The notes under the pieces were generated by a model that saw only the letters and a list, made by a program, of their open reading frames with translations, ran no database searches and was not told the origin of the DNA. From contig DOVA01000212.1 of assembly GCA_003520315.1 (NCBI GenBank), positions 1 to 5,387 of the forward strand: a DNA stretch of 5,387 bases, read 5' to 3'. This DNA comes from Rikenellaceae bacterium. Lineage in GTDB: Bacteria; Bacteroidota; Bacteroidia; Bacteroidales; UBA932. Made by a program: the position numbers and the translations under genes. Shown piece by piece: positions 1-5,387 of this stretch; within the stretch, counting starts at the first letter, position 1; every line of letters begins with the position of its first letter.

Positions 1-516
1 GCTTTTATAATATTTTTCAATATCAGAAGGTGTAAGTTCAGGTGCTTTTTTAGCAACTTCTGCCTGCATATTATTTACCATGGAGAGTTCGGTGAGAGTT
101 TCACGCCACTCCTCCTTAATTTTGTACAGTGGTTTCTTGAAGTATTCTTCTGTGGCCTTTTCTCCTCCCAGTCTAGTCATTACTTCCTGCATCCTTTGGT
201 TAAGATTTTGTTCAACCATCTCCATATTGGGAGTTAAACTGTCCAGTCTCGCCTGAGCAAGAAAGAGCTTTTGTTCCATTAATCTTTCAAGTACTTCGCA
301 ACGAAGATTTTTATCTGAAGGTACTCCCTGGAAAAGCATCATTTGTACCTCAGCCTCAATGGTTGAGAGTTGAATCATTTCATTGCCTATTTGAGCAACT
401 ATCTTGTCTATCAACCCTCCACCATATTTTTGCGCAGAGGCAGATGAATTGTATCCAAGAAAAATGGCAGCAGTGAATATGAGCAGTCTGGACCACTCCT
501 TAATATTAGTTATCAT
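1..516 (-). CDS. surA: SurA-type periplasmic chaperone / peptidyl-prolyl isomerase (partial, 3' end beyond left edge)
   Basis: I translated this reading frame from ATG at 516 on the minus strand; it stays open for 172 codons to the window edge. Residues 1-28 look like a signal peptide (basic/polar start, hydrophobic LLIFTAAIFLG, cleavage expected after SASA at 28). Residues 35-170 resemble the SurA N-terminal chaperone domain: DKIVAQIGNEMIQLSTIE, then long amphipathic helices with VLERLMEQKLFLAQA and, at the edge, LTPSDIEKYY, the usual lead-in to a parvulin domain. SurA proteins are commonly about 450 residues with parvulin domains after this point, so the catalytic part lies outside the window. 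In the family the protein escorts unfolded outer-membrane proteins across the periplasm. Its ATG overlaps the stop of the upstream lipoprotein gene as ATGA, implying translational coupling, and no promoter is visible between them. The general family is secure; the number of parvulin domains cannot be seen. Confidence 0.85.
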   Translation of the reverse strand, partial: MITNIKEWSRLLIFTAAIFLGYNSSASAQKYGGGLIDKIVAQIGNEMIQLSTIEAEVQMMLFQGVPSDKNLRCEVLERLMEQKLFLAQARLDSLTPNMEMVEQNLNQRMQEVMTRLGGEKATEEYFKKPLYKIKEEWRETLTELSMVNNMQAEVAKKAPELTPSDIEKYYKS

Positions 517-1364
517 TTATTTATATTTGTTTTCAATATATTATTTTCTAAAGCTTCTTTCAACAAATTTCGCTCAAGTTCGTTGATTAGCTCTTGCTTT
601 CTTTTAATGAGTATGGTCTCTTTGATTAAAGGTTTGTAATAGTCAAATGGAGGAATTTGCCCGGGCGATATTTTGTCTATAAAGTAGACGAAATAATTGT
701 AGAGACTATCACTCGTTTCAATTGACAAACTACTGTTAGCGGCTTTCTCGCAAGATTGAAGATCATAAGGGACAAGAGCTGCAACAGCCGAAATGTCTAC
801 CCAATTGTTGTCAAAATTGTCATATTTATCGGCAGCATTGTAACATAACCTTTCCAGTTCATCAATTTCTTCTATTCCATTAGCCTTGTACATGTTTTTT
901 ATGGATGCAAGATTTGGAGAGTTGTGGGATATTTTGATAACCCTCGCCTTGACAATCGTGTTATTAGCCGTAAAGTTTGAAGAGTGTTTTTCATAGTATT
1001 CCCTGCATTCATCCTCTGTAATTGTAGTGTCGAGATGTGATTCGACGTAAAGATTTTCGTATCTGTATACCAGGAGGGAGTTTTTGTAATCTTCCAATTC
1101 CTGCTCAACGTCCTTTTCGCTTTTTGACAGTTCTTCTTCAGCTTTCTTAAGCAGCAGATGTGTAATAGCCCAATTGTTAATGTACTGTTCAACCATTCTT
1201 ATACTGTCTTCAGGAGCTGTACCTTCTGGTATCAATTCGCGGATGTCCGATTCTAGAAGAGTATTTTTCCCAACTTGAGCGACTATCTTGTCTCTGGAAA
1301 AGTTAATGTATTTACAAGATAGAAGAACAGGCAATAAAATAGTAAGAAACAGATATTTCTTCAT
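513..1364 (-). CDS. SurA/parvulin-like lipoprotein with degenerate isomerase domain
   Basis: The 283-residue product begins with a lipoprotein signal: MKKYLFLTILLPVLLSC, with an LLSC lipobox and the acylated Cys at 17. Nothing acidic follows the Cys, so a periplasm-facing lipoprotein is likelier than a surface one. Residues 25-110 resemble a SurA N-terminal domain: DKIVAQVGKNTLLESDI, then helices with YINNWAITHLLLKKAEEEL. Residues about 119-128 (DECREYYEKH) match the linker leading into a parvulin domain. Residues 137-235 sit where the isomerase domain should be (VKARVIKI at the start, YFVYFIDKISPGQIPPF at the end), but I see no conserved parvulin core or active-site signature between them. 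The C-terminal helix (ETILIKRKQELINELERNLLKEA) resembles SurA C-terminal segments. It is probably a non-catalytic chaperone or a partner of the SurA encoded next to it, with which it overlaps by 4 bp. Start: ATG with no Shine-Dalgarno, two bases after an AT palindrome. Function is inferred from resemblance. Confidence 0.75.
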   Translation of the reverse strand: MKKYLFLTILLPVLLSCKYINFSRDKIVAQVGKNTLLESDIRELIPEGTAPEDSIRMVEQYINNWAITHLLLKKAEEELSKSEKDVEQELEDYKNSLLVYRYENLYVESHLDTTITEDECREYYEKHSSNFTANNTIVKARVIKISHNSPNLASIKNMYKANGIEEIDELERLCYNAADKYDNFDNNWVDISAVAALVPYDLQSCEKAANSSLSIETSDSLYNYFVYFIDKISPGQIPPFDYYKPLIKETILIKRKQELINELERNLLKEALENNILKTNINK

Positions 1365-1366
1365 TG

Positions 1367-1386
1367 TATAATTAATATTAATTATA
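1367..1386. repeat. perfect 20-bp AT-only palindrome in the leader of the lipoprotein gene
   Basis: TATAATTAATATTAATTATA equals its own reverse complement over all 20 bases; the next flanking pair (G and T) does not match. It lies two bases upstream of the lipoprotein start codon at 1364, inside the likely 5' untranslated region. It could be an operator or a weak RNA hairpin over the initiation site. It could also be chance, because an all-A/T stretch makes palindromes easier to form. Confidence 0.5.
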
Positions 1387-1465
1387 TCTTATCAGCAGAA
1401 GTCTTGATTCCAATGAACAAAGATCCTGCCACAGTTTGCAGAATCATACTCTTATCGGACTATTG

Positions 1466-1473
1466 CAAAGGTA
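1466..1473 (-). promoter_or_regulatory. putative Bacteroidota -7 promoter box (TACCTTTG) for the lipoprotein-surA pair
   Basis: The minus strand reads TACCTTTG here, an exact match to the TAnnTTTG element of the Bacteroidota primary sigma factor. It would give a leader of roughly 95 nt before the ATG at 1364. A TTTG lies upstream at 1502-1499, but the 25-nt spacer is longer than the usual 19-21, so the -33 element is weak. The same stretch also offers an E. coli-like TTGACT, 17 nt, TTATAT arrangement. The position suits an operon start because the preceding same-strand gene ends at 1611. Confidence 0.45.
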
Positions 1474-1511
1474 TATAAAAAATGGTTACCTTAAAAGTCA
1501 AATCCACTACC

Positions 1512-1607
1512 ATGAAAAACATAACAATTATAACAATTTTACTTATTATAATGCCAGTTATTCATGCAGGCTACTGGAGAGAGGATATCGATAAGTGCAA
1601 TGCTTGA
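1512..1607 (+). CDS. 31-codon signal-peptide-like ORF, small secreted peptide or gene remnant
   Basis: ATG at 1512 opens a 31-codon frame ending in TGA at 1605-1607: MKNITIITILLIIMPVIHAG, then YWREDIDKCNA. The first 19 residues form a good signal peptide (Lys at 2, hydrophobic core, cleavage expected after HA at 19), leaving only about 12 mature residues with a single Cys. No Shine-Dalgarno and no TAnnTTTG box lies upstream on this strand. The frame stops 3 bases before the 3' end of the oppositely oriented radical SAM gene. It may be the surviving 5' end of a longer secreted-protein gene whose remainder was lost, a real small peptide, or chance in AT-rich DNA. I favour a remnant but cannot show it. 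Confidence 0.3.
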   Translation: MKNITIITILLIIMPVIHAGYWREDIDKCNA

Positions 1608-1610
1608 GGA

Positions 1611-2543
1611 TTAAAGTTGGGGATAAAATTTAGCTGATTGTCTTGTATTACGTTCTTCGAGTCTCTTTTCAAGCATTCTTATGAGTTCGGCGTTACGTAT
1701 GGACCCCCATGGAGTCATCTCTACAAATCTTGGTGGTACTTCTCCTGCGAATCGTTCTATGTATATGTCTGGCTTAAGCAGTTCCAGAAAATTTACGAAA
1801 AATTCAATGTACTCATCAATAGTGAAATTGACGAAATCCCCGGGATGTTCTTTGAATTCTTTCTCCATAGCAGTTCCTCTTATAATCTGTAACTGATGAA
1901 ACTTTACAGAATGCAAGGGAAGATTATTAATTTTAAAAGCCATGTTCATCATATCTTCTTTGCTTTCTCCTGGCAGTCCAAAAATGAAATGAGCTCCCAA
2001 AGTAAGACCTCTTGCTGCACTTTTTGTAATTGCATCTACTGATTGGGCGTAAGTGTGGCATCTGTTGATTCTTTTGAGAGTTTTGTCGTGAACTGATTCA
2101 ATACCGTACTCAAGAACAACTATTTTTCTTTTAGAAAGTTCCTGAAAATAATCCAATTTCTCATCATCAATACAATCAGGGCGGGTTCCTATTACAATTC
2201 CTGAAACCAAGGGGTGGGAGAGAGCCTCTTCGTAAACTTTTTTCAACTCTTTTAAAGGGGCATATGTGTTTGAAAAGGGCTGAAAATATGCAAGATAGTG
2301 ATTGGCAGTAGAGTATCTTTTTCTGTGAAATTCTATTCCTTCATTTATTTGAGAAATAACACTCTTGTCCGGAGAACTGTAAGAAGGATGAAAAGCAGCA
2401 TTGTTACAATAAGTACAACCACCTGTGCCAAGAGTTCCATCTCTGTTGGGACAAGAAAAACCTGCATCTATCACTATTTTTTGTAATCTCTCTCCATACC
2501 TCTTTTTGAAGTAGCCGACATATGTATTATAACGTTGTCCCAC
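1611..2543 (-). CDS. TIGR01212/YhcC-family radical SAM protein
   Basis: This 310-residue protein matches the family of E. coli YhcC in length and motif order. The iron-sulfur cluster cysteines are C31, C43 and C46, spaced CX11CX2C in the motif FSCPNRDGTLGTGGCTYCNN, not the usual CX3CX2C; the wide spacing is characteristic of this family. Further family blocks are YLAYFQ (83-88), GTRPDC (119-124), LEYGIES (144-150), HDKTLKRINR (152-161), HFIFGLPGE (185-193) and KFHQL (214-218). It should bind a [4Fe-4S] cluster and S-adenosylmethionine in the cytoplasm; to my knowledge the substrate is unestablished. The start is GTG at 2543-2541, sharing one base with the TAG stop of the YhcH-family gene (TAGTG), so translation is probably coupled. 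The first residues (QRYNTYVGYFKKRYGERLQK) fit the family's N-terminus and support this start. No clear terminator follows. Confidence 0.9.
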   Translation of the reverse strand: MGQRYNTYVGYFKKRYGERLQKIVIDAGFSCPNRDGTLGTGGCTYCNNAAFHPSYSSPDKSVISQINEGIEFHRKRYSTANHYLAYFQPFSNTYAPLKELKKVYEEALSHPLVSGIVIGTRPDCIDDEKLDYFQELSKRKIVVLEYGIESVHDKTLKRINRCHTYAQSVDAITKSAARGLTLGAHFIFGLPGESKEDMMNMAFKINNLPLHSVKFHQLQIIRGTAMEKEFKEHPGDFVNFTIDEYIEFFVNFLELLKPDIYIERFAGEVPPRFVEMTPWGSIRNAELIRMLEKRLEERNTRQSAKFYPQL

Positions 2544-2989
2544 TACATTTTGACTTTAAAGACAGCTTTTTTTATTTTCCCTTCTCCAATAAGTGGTGCA
2601 TGTGCATCATAAGGAAAAATTATGGCTAAATTATCCGGAGCGAGGTTGATGAAATTTTCAGGCATCTCTTCGAGAAATGCAATATCTTTTTCAGGATCAT
2701 AAGTTATACCGTCTCCATTGCATCTACTTCGGTCCCTGAAGCCAATGGTTTCATTGCCTTCGAGTAGTATGTGAATGTCAATGTATGAATCGTGAACTTC
2801 GAGTTTTGGAATTACCATCCCTTTGCCTTCTCCTTCCCAGATAGTAAAATAAATATCCTTTCCTACAACACTGTATTCTCCGGGTTCAAGTTTATGAACA
2901 TCATTTTTTATTATATAACTAAACACTTTCTCAAACTTTGAATGCAGGTTGAGATATCTTTCAAAACCCCTTAAAGAATCAATAATCAT
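2543..2989 (-). CDS. YhcH/YjgK/YiaL family (DUF386) beta-barrel protein
   Basis: The 148-residue product spans the whole length expected for this family. The N-terminus MIIDSLRGFERYLNLHSKFEK is typical. The core KLEVHDSYIDIHILLEGNE (62-80) carries the likely metal ligands E64, H66 and H73, and FPYDAHAP (125-132) supplies H130. Family members are cupin-like barrels that bind a divalent metal. E. coli relatives include YhcH, encoded with sialic-acid catabolism genes, and TabA (YjgK), linked to biofilm formation; a sugar-anomer or epimer activity has been suggested, but no substrate can be read here. It is cytoplasmic, with no signal peptide. It is first of a two-gene unit with the radical SAM gene (one-base overlap). 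A -7 box at 3006-3013 would leave an unusually short leader of about a dozen bases. The family call is firm; the cellular role is open. Confidence 0.9.
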   Translation of the reverse strand: MIIDSLRGFERYLNLHSKFEKVFSYIIKNDVHKLEPGEYSVVGKDIYFTIWEGEGKGMVIPKLEVHDSYIDIHILLEGNETIGFRDRSRCNGDGITYDPEKDIAFLEEMPENFINLAPDNLAIIFPYDAHAPLIGEGKIKKAVFKVKM

Positions 2990-3005
2990 AATAAGATTTT
3001 TGTTG

Positions 3006-3013
3006 CAAATATA
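3006..3013 (-). promoter_or_regulatory. putative -7 promoter box (TATATTTG) for the yhcH-like/radical SAM pair
   Basis: The minus strand reads TATATTTG, an exact TAnnTTTG match, 16 bases before the ATG at 2989. Transcription would start about 4-5 bases after the box, giving a very short leader. I see no TTTG at the usual -33 spacing; the nearest on that strand (3047-3044) is 30 bases away. Confidence 0.45.
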
Positions 3014-3015
3014 AT

Positions 3016-3023
3016 TATCTTTG
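3016..3023 (+). promoter_or_regulatory. putative -7 promoter box (TATCTTTG) for the NlpC/P60-epimerase operon
   Basis: TATCTTTG matches TAnnTTTG exactly and lies 25 bases before the ATG at 3049, giving a leader of about 20 nt. A TTTG at 2999-3002 is only 13 bases upstream, shorter than the usual spacer, so the -33 element is unclear. The box sits two bases from the opposing minus-strand box. Confidence 0.5.
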
Positions 3024-3048
3024 TTTGTCTAATAATTAACCCTCAAAG

Positions 3049-4275
3049 ATGAAAAAGTTTATATTTCTGGTTTTGGCTATTTTACTGACGCCGGTATGCA
3101 AGGGAGACGAAAAGTCGGAAAAGACACAAAAACTGTTTGACTCTATTTCTAAGGAAATTAAAGCACAGTATGCTCCGGACAGAAGAGTAAAAACTTACGA
3201 ACCCTTTCTTTTTTTCCCAAAAGATGGAAGTGTGCCTGTTTTAAAAGGTTCAACTACTGAAGCAGGAGCTAAAGAAGCATTGTTAAAGGCACTTGCTGCC
3301 AACAAGATTAAGATTGTAGACAGTATGGTTGTTCTTCCTGACCCTGCCCTTAAGGATAAAATTTATGGAATTACTGCACTGTCTGTTATTAATTTCAGAT
3401 ATGGTCCTGATTATGCAGAAGAATCTGCAACACAGACTATTATGGGTACACCACTGAGGATACTCGAAAAAAGAGGCAGCTGGACAAGAGCTGTTACCCC
3501 TGAGGGTTATATAGCATGGGTGACCTCCGGAAGCATCATGCCAATGAATGAAAAGGAGTATATGACTTGGAGCTCATCACCGAGATTGATTATTACAGCC
3601 TATTATACCTTGTTTAGGGATGCTCCTTCAGACACGTCACCTGTAGTTTCAGATGGTGTTATGGGTTGTATAGTCAGAGTAGATGGTGAATCAGGTGATT
3701 ATTACAAGGTTATATTACCTAATGGCAAAAAATGTTTCGTTCAGAAAACCGATGCAACTGATTTTGAAAATTGGGTTGATAGCCGGAATCCTACACCGGA
3801 AAACATTATATCTACTGCAAAACAGTTTATCGGCTTCCCATACATGTGGGGAGGTACCTCTATCAAAGCGATGGATTGTTCAGGCTTTGCCAAGACATCT
3901 TATTATTTAAACGGGGTAATTCTTGAAAGAGATGCTTCTCAGCAGGCCTTATATGGTGACAGTATTTCTACTGCTAACAATTTTGAAGCATTGAAAGCAG
4001 GCGATCTTATTTTCTTTGGGTCCAAGGCAACGCCAGACAGAAGGGAGCGTATTTCTCATGTCGGCATATATCTCGGTGGTGGTGAATTTATTCATTCAGC
4101 TACTTCTGTGAGGATCAATTCGCTTATTCCCAGTGCCTCCAATTACTATGAAGGCTCCAATAGACTGGTAAGAGTAAGACGGATAACCCCTCAGATAGAC
4201 AAGATTAAGGGTGACGGTATTCTTTCAATAAAAAATCATCCCTGGTATTTCCCTGATAAAACTAAAACAAACTAA
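3049..4275 (+). CDS. exported SH3/NlpC-P60 endopeptidase (gamma-D-glutamyl-diamino acid, dipeptidyl-peptidase VI/YkfC type)
   Basis: The 408-residue protein starts with a signal sequence (MKKFIFLVLAILLTP). C17 follows TPV, a poor lipobox, so lipidation is doubtful. Residues about 25-105 form an N-terminal segment of the kind found in Bacteroidota members of the family. SH3b-like domains follow at about 106-165 (ITALSVINFRYGPD... GYIAWVTSG) and 178-232. The NlpC/P60 catalytic domain covers about 250-378, with nucleophile C277 in MDCSGF, H337 in ISHVGIY and H349 in EFIHS, plus FPYMWGGTS and AGDLIFFG. All three catalytic residues are present. Enzymes of this architecture cut the bond between D-Glu and the diamino acid in stem peptides with a free N-terminal L-Ala, releasing L-Ala-D-Glu. 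The next gene, one base downstream, encodes the epimerase for that dipeptide, which strongly supports this specificity. A polar tail of about 30 residues follows the domain. The leader has no Shine-Dalgarno (CCTCAAAG before ATG). Confidence 0.9.
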   Translation: MKKFIFLVLAILLTPVCKGDEKSEKTQKLFDSISKEIKAQYAPDRRVKTYEPFLFFPKDGSVPVLKGSTTEAGAKEALLKALAANKIKIVDSMVVLPDPALKDKIYGITALSVINFRYGPDYAEESATQTIMGTPLRILEKRGSWTRAVTPEGYIAWVTSGSIMPMNEKEYMTWSSSPRLIITAYYTLFRDAPSDTSPVVSDGVMGCIVRVDGESGDYYKVILPNGKKCFVQKTDATDFENWVDSRNPTPENIISTAKQFIGFPYMWGGTSIKAMDCSGFAKTSYYLNGVILERDASQQALYGDSISTANNFEALKAGDLIFFGSKATPDRRERISHVGIYLGGGEFIHSATSVRINSLIPSASNYYEGSNRLVRVRRITPQIDKIKGDGILSIKNHPWYFPDKTKTN

Positions 4276-4276
4276 A

Positions 4277-5387
4277 ATGAAAGAGGTAATTAATAGTAAC
4301 AGAAGAGATTTTTTAAAAAAAGCGGGAGTTATTACTGCTGCCGCTGCTGTAATAAATCCCTTTGAGCTTTTGGCCCGTCCCGGGTATCAGAAGAAAGTGA
4401 CCAGTAAAAAAATGGAATTGACTTTCAGGCCATTTGATGCTCAGATGAGACACGTTTTTACTATCGCCAATAGTTCCCGTACAACTACTCCTATAGTCCT
4501 TACTGAAATTGCATATGATGGTTATGTTGGTTATGGTGAGGCAGCTATGCCGCCATATCTTGGTGAGAGCCAAGCTTCTGCTATAGAATTTTTGAAAAGG
4601 GTTGACTTATCTCAGTTTAAGTCTCCTTTTGAAATGCAGGATATTTTAACATATGTTGATTCCATAACCACCAACAATACGGCCGCAAAAGCTTCTGTAG
4701 ATATTGCCCTTCATGATCTTGTCGGCAAAATCATGGGGCAGCCTTGGTGGAAAATATGGGGTTTCAATGCTGCCACAACTCCAAATACCTCTTTCACTGT
4801 AGGGCTTGATACGGAGGAGGTAGTAAAGGAGAAAACAAGAGAAGCCTCTCCTTATAAGGTAATAAAGGTCAAGCTTGGAAGGGACGAAGCGACAGACAAG
4901 ATGATGATCAACACAATCCGCTCTGTTACAAATACAACTATTTGTGTTGATGCAAATCAAGGCTGGAAAGATAAATATTATGCTCTTGATATGATTAATT
5001 GGCTTAACGAGAGGAATGTAAGCATGATTGAGCAACCAATGTCCAAATACATGCTTGAAGAGACTGCCTGGCTTTCAGAAAGAAGTCCACTGCCTATTAT
5101 TGCGGATGAGGCATGTCAAAGGCTGACAGATGTCCCAAAGTTGAAGGGAGTATACCACGGGATCAATATTAAATTGATGAAATGTACCGGGATGAGAGAA
5201 GCAAGGGAGATGGTCTCTTTGGCCAAAGCATTGCACATGAAACTGATGATTGGGTGTATGACTGAAACATCCTGTGCCGTTTCCGCTGCTGCCCAGTTAG
5301 CACCTGAAATGGAGTGGGCTGACCTTGATGGTAATCTTCTAATTGCCAATGATGTTTTTAAGGGCATGACGGTTGTGGATGGAAAAG
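4277..5387 (+). CDS. Tat-exported dipeptide (L-Ala-D/L-Glu type) epimerase, enolase superfamily (partial, 3' end beyond right edge)
   Basis: ATG at 4277 opens a frame of 370 codons running off the window; members are usually not much longer, so only a short C-terminus is probably missing. Residues 8-27 form a twin-arginine signal (NRRDFLKKAG, then ITAAAAVI). The mature part has the N-terminal capping domain (about 45-150) and the barrel domain. The enolase-superfamily set is complete: KVK at 197-199 with K199 as one acid/base, metal ligands D225 (VDAN), E252 (IEQP) and D277 (ADEA), and K299 (NIKL) as the opposite acid/base. GCMTETS (326-332) and DLDG (349-352), whose DxD contacts the dipeptide's amino group, mark dipeptide epimerases. 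The expected reaction is L-Ala-D-Glu to L-Ala-L-Glu, making the cell-wall dipeptide hydrolysable. It starts one base after the NlpC/P60 stop with an A-rich leader (AAAACAAACTAAA), so the two are cotranscribed. Other dipeptides cannot be excluded as substrates. Confidence 0.92.
   Translation, partial: MKEVINSNRRDFLKKAGVITAAAAVINPFELLARPGYQKKVTSKKMELTFRPFDAQMRHVFTIANSSRTTTPIVLTEIAYDGYVGYGEAAMPPYLGESQASAIEFLKRVDLSQFKSPFEMQDILTYVDSITTNNTAAKASVDIALHDLVGKIMGQPWWKIWGFNAATTPNTSFTVGLDTEEVVKEKTREASPYKVIKVKLGRDEATDKMMINTIRSVTNTTICVDANQGWKDKYYALDMINWLNERNVSMIEQPMSKYMLEETAWLSERSPLPIIADEACQRLTDVPKLKGVYHGINIKLMKCTGMREAREMVSLAKALHMKLMIGCMTETSCAVSAAAQLAPEMEWADLDGNLLIANDVFKGMTVVDGK

Noticed and set aside
1413..1478. 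A 21-codon plus-strand ORF in the intergenic region
   Set aside because: It has no initiation signal, no signal peptide or recognisable motif, and lies across the probable minus-strand promoter of the lipoprotein operon.
1551..1577. Possible terminator hairpin after the radical SAM gene (CCAGT/ACTGG arms)
   Set aside because: The stem is only 5 bp with a 14-nt loop, and no T-run follows on the minus strand, so it is not a credible intrinsic terminator.
1638..1896. Overlapping plus-strand ORFs of 71-84 codons within the radical SAM gene
   Set aside because: They are antisense to a well-conserved coding sequence and have no family resemblance or initiation context of their own.
3049..3120. 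Lipoprotein signal on the NlpC/P60 protein, with Cys 17 followed by KGDEK resembling a Bacteroidota surface-export signal
   Set aside because: The residues before the Cys (LTPV) do not fit a lipobox well, and the acidic pair is displaced from the usual position, so I describe it only as exported.
4313..5367. Minus-strand ORFs of 83-129 codons opposite the epimerase gene
   Set aside because: They run antisense to a frame carrying the full set of enolase-superfamily residues and show no protein-like motifs.

Overview
The window looks like ordinary chromosomal DNA from an AT-rich member of the Bacteroidota, most likely a Bacteroidales relative. Several things point there. The protein families and their pairing are typical of that group. 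The leaders are A-rich and lack Shine-Dalgarno sequences. Three exact matches to the group's TAnnTTTG '-7' promoter element sit in front of genes. No tRNA, rRNA, CRISPR array, insertion sequence or phage gene was seen.

Layout. Positions 1-1364 hold two minus-strand genes for envelope-protein folding: a lipoprotein that looks like a degenerate SurA/parvulin protein, then a SurA-type chaperone cut by the left edge. They are joined by an ATGA stop/start overlap. Positions 1365-1610 form a 246-bp gap. It holds a likely promoter for that pair, a perfect 20-bp AT-only palindrome two bases in front of the lipoprotein start, and a plus-strand 31-codon ORF that reads like a bare signal peptide. Positions 1611-2989 hold a second minus-strand pair: a YhcH-family beta-barrel protein gene followed, with a one-base overlap and a GTG start, by a TIGR01212/YhcC-type radical SAM protein gene. 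The 59-bp gap at 2990-3048 is a divergent promoter region with back-to-back -7 boxes. From 3049 to the right edge, two plus-strand genes one base apart encode an exported SH3/NlpC-P60 endopeptidase and a Tat-signal dipeptide epimerase of the enolase superfamily; the second is cut by the edge.

How they work together. The right-hand pair is a recognisable cell-wall peptide-processing unit. The NlpC/P60 enzyme is expected to cut the D-Glu to diamino-acid bond of stem peptides, releasing L-Ala-D-Glu, and the epimerase would convert this to L-Ala-L-Glu. Both carry export signals, which suggests the steps occur in the periplasm. The left-hand pair probably handles outer-membrane protein biogenesis. 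The middle YhcH/radical SAM pair has no assigned pathway. I found no convincing new multi-gene system. The points most worth a second look are the Tat-routed epimerase, the catalytically degenerate SurA-like lipoprotein, and the orphan signal-peptide ORF.
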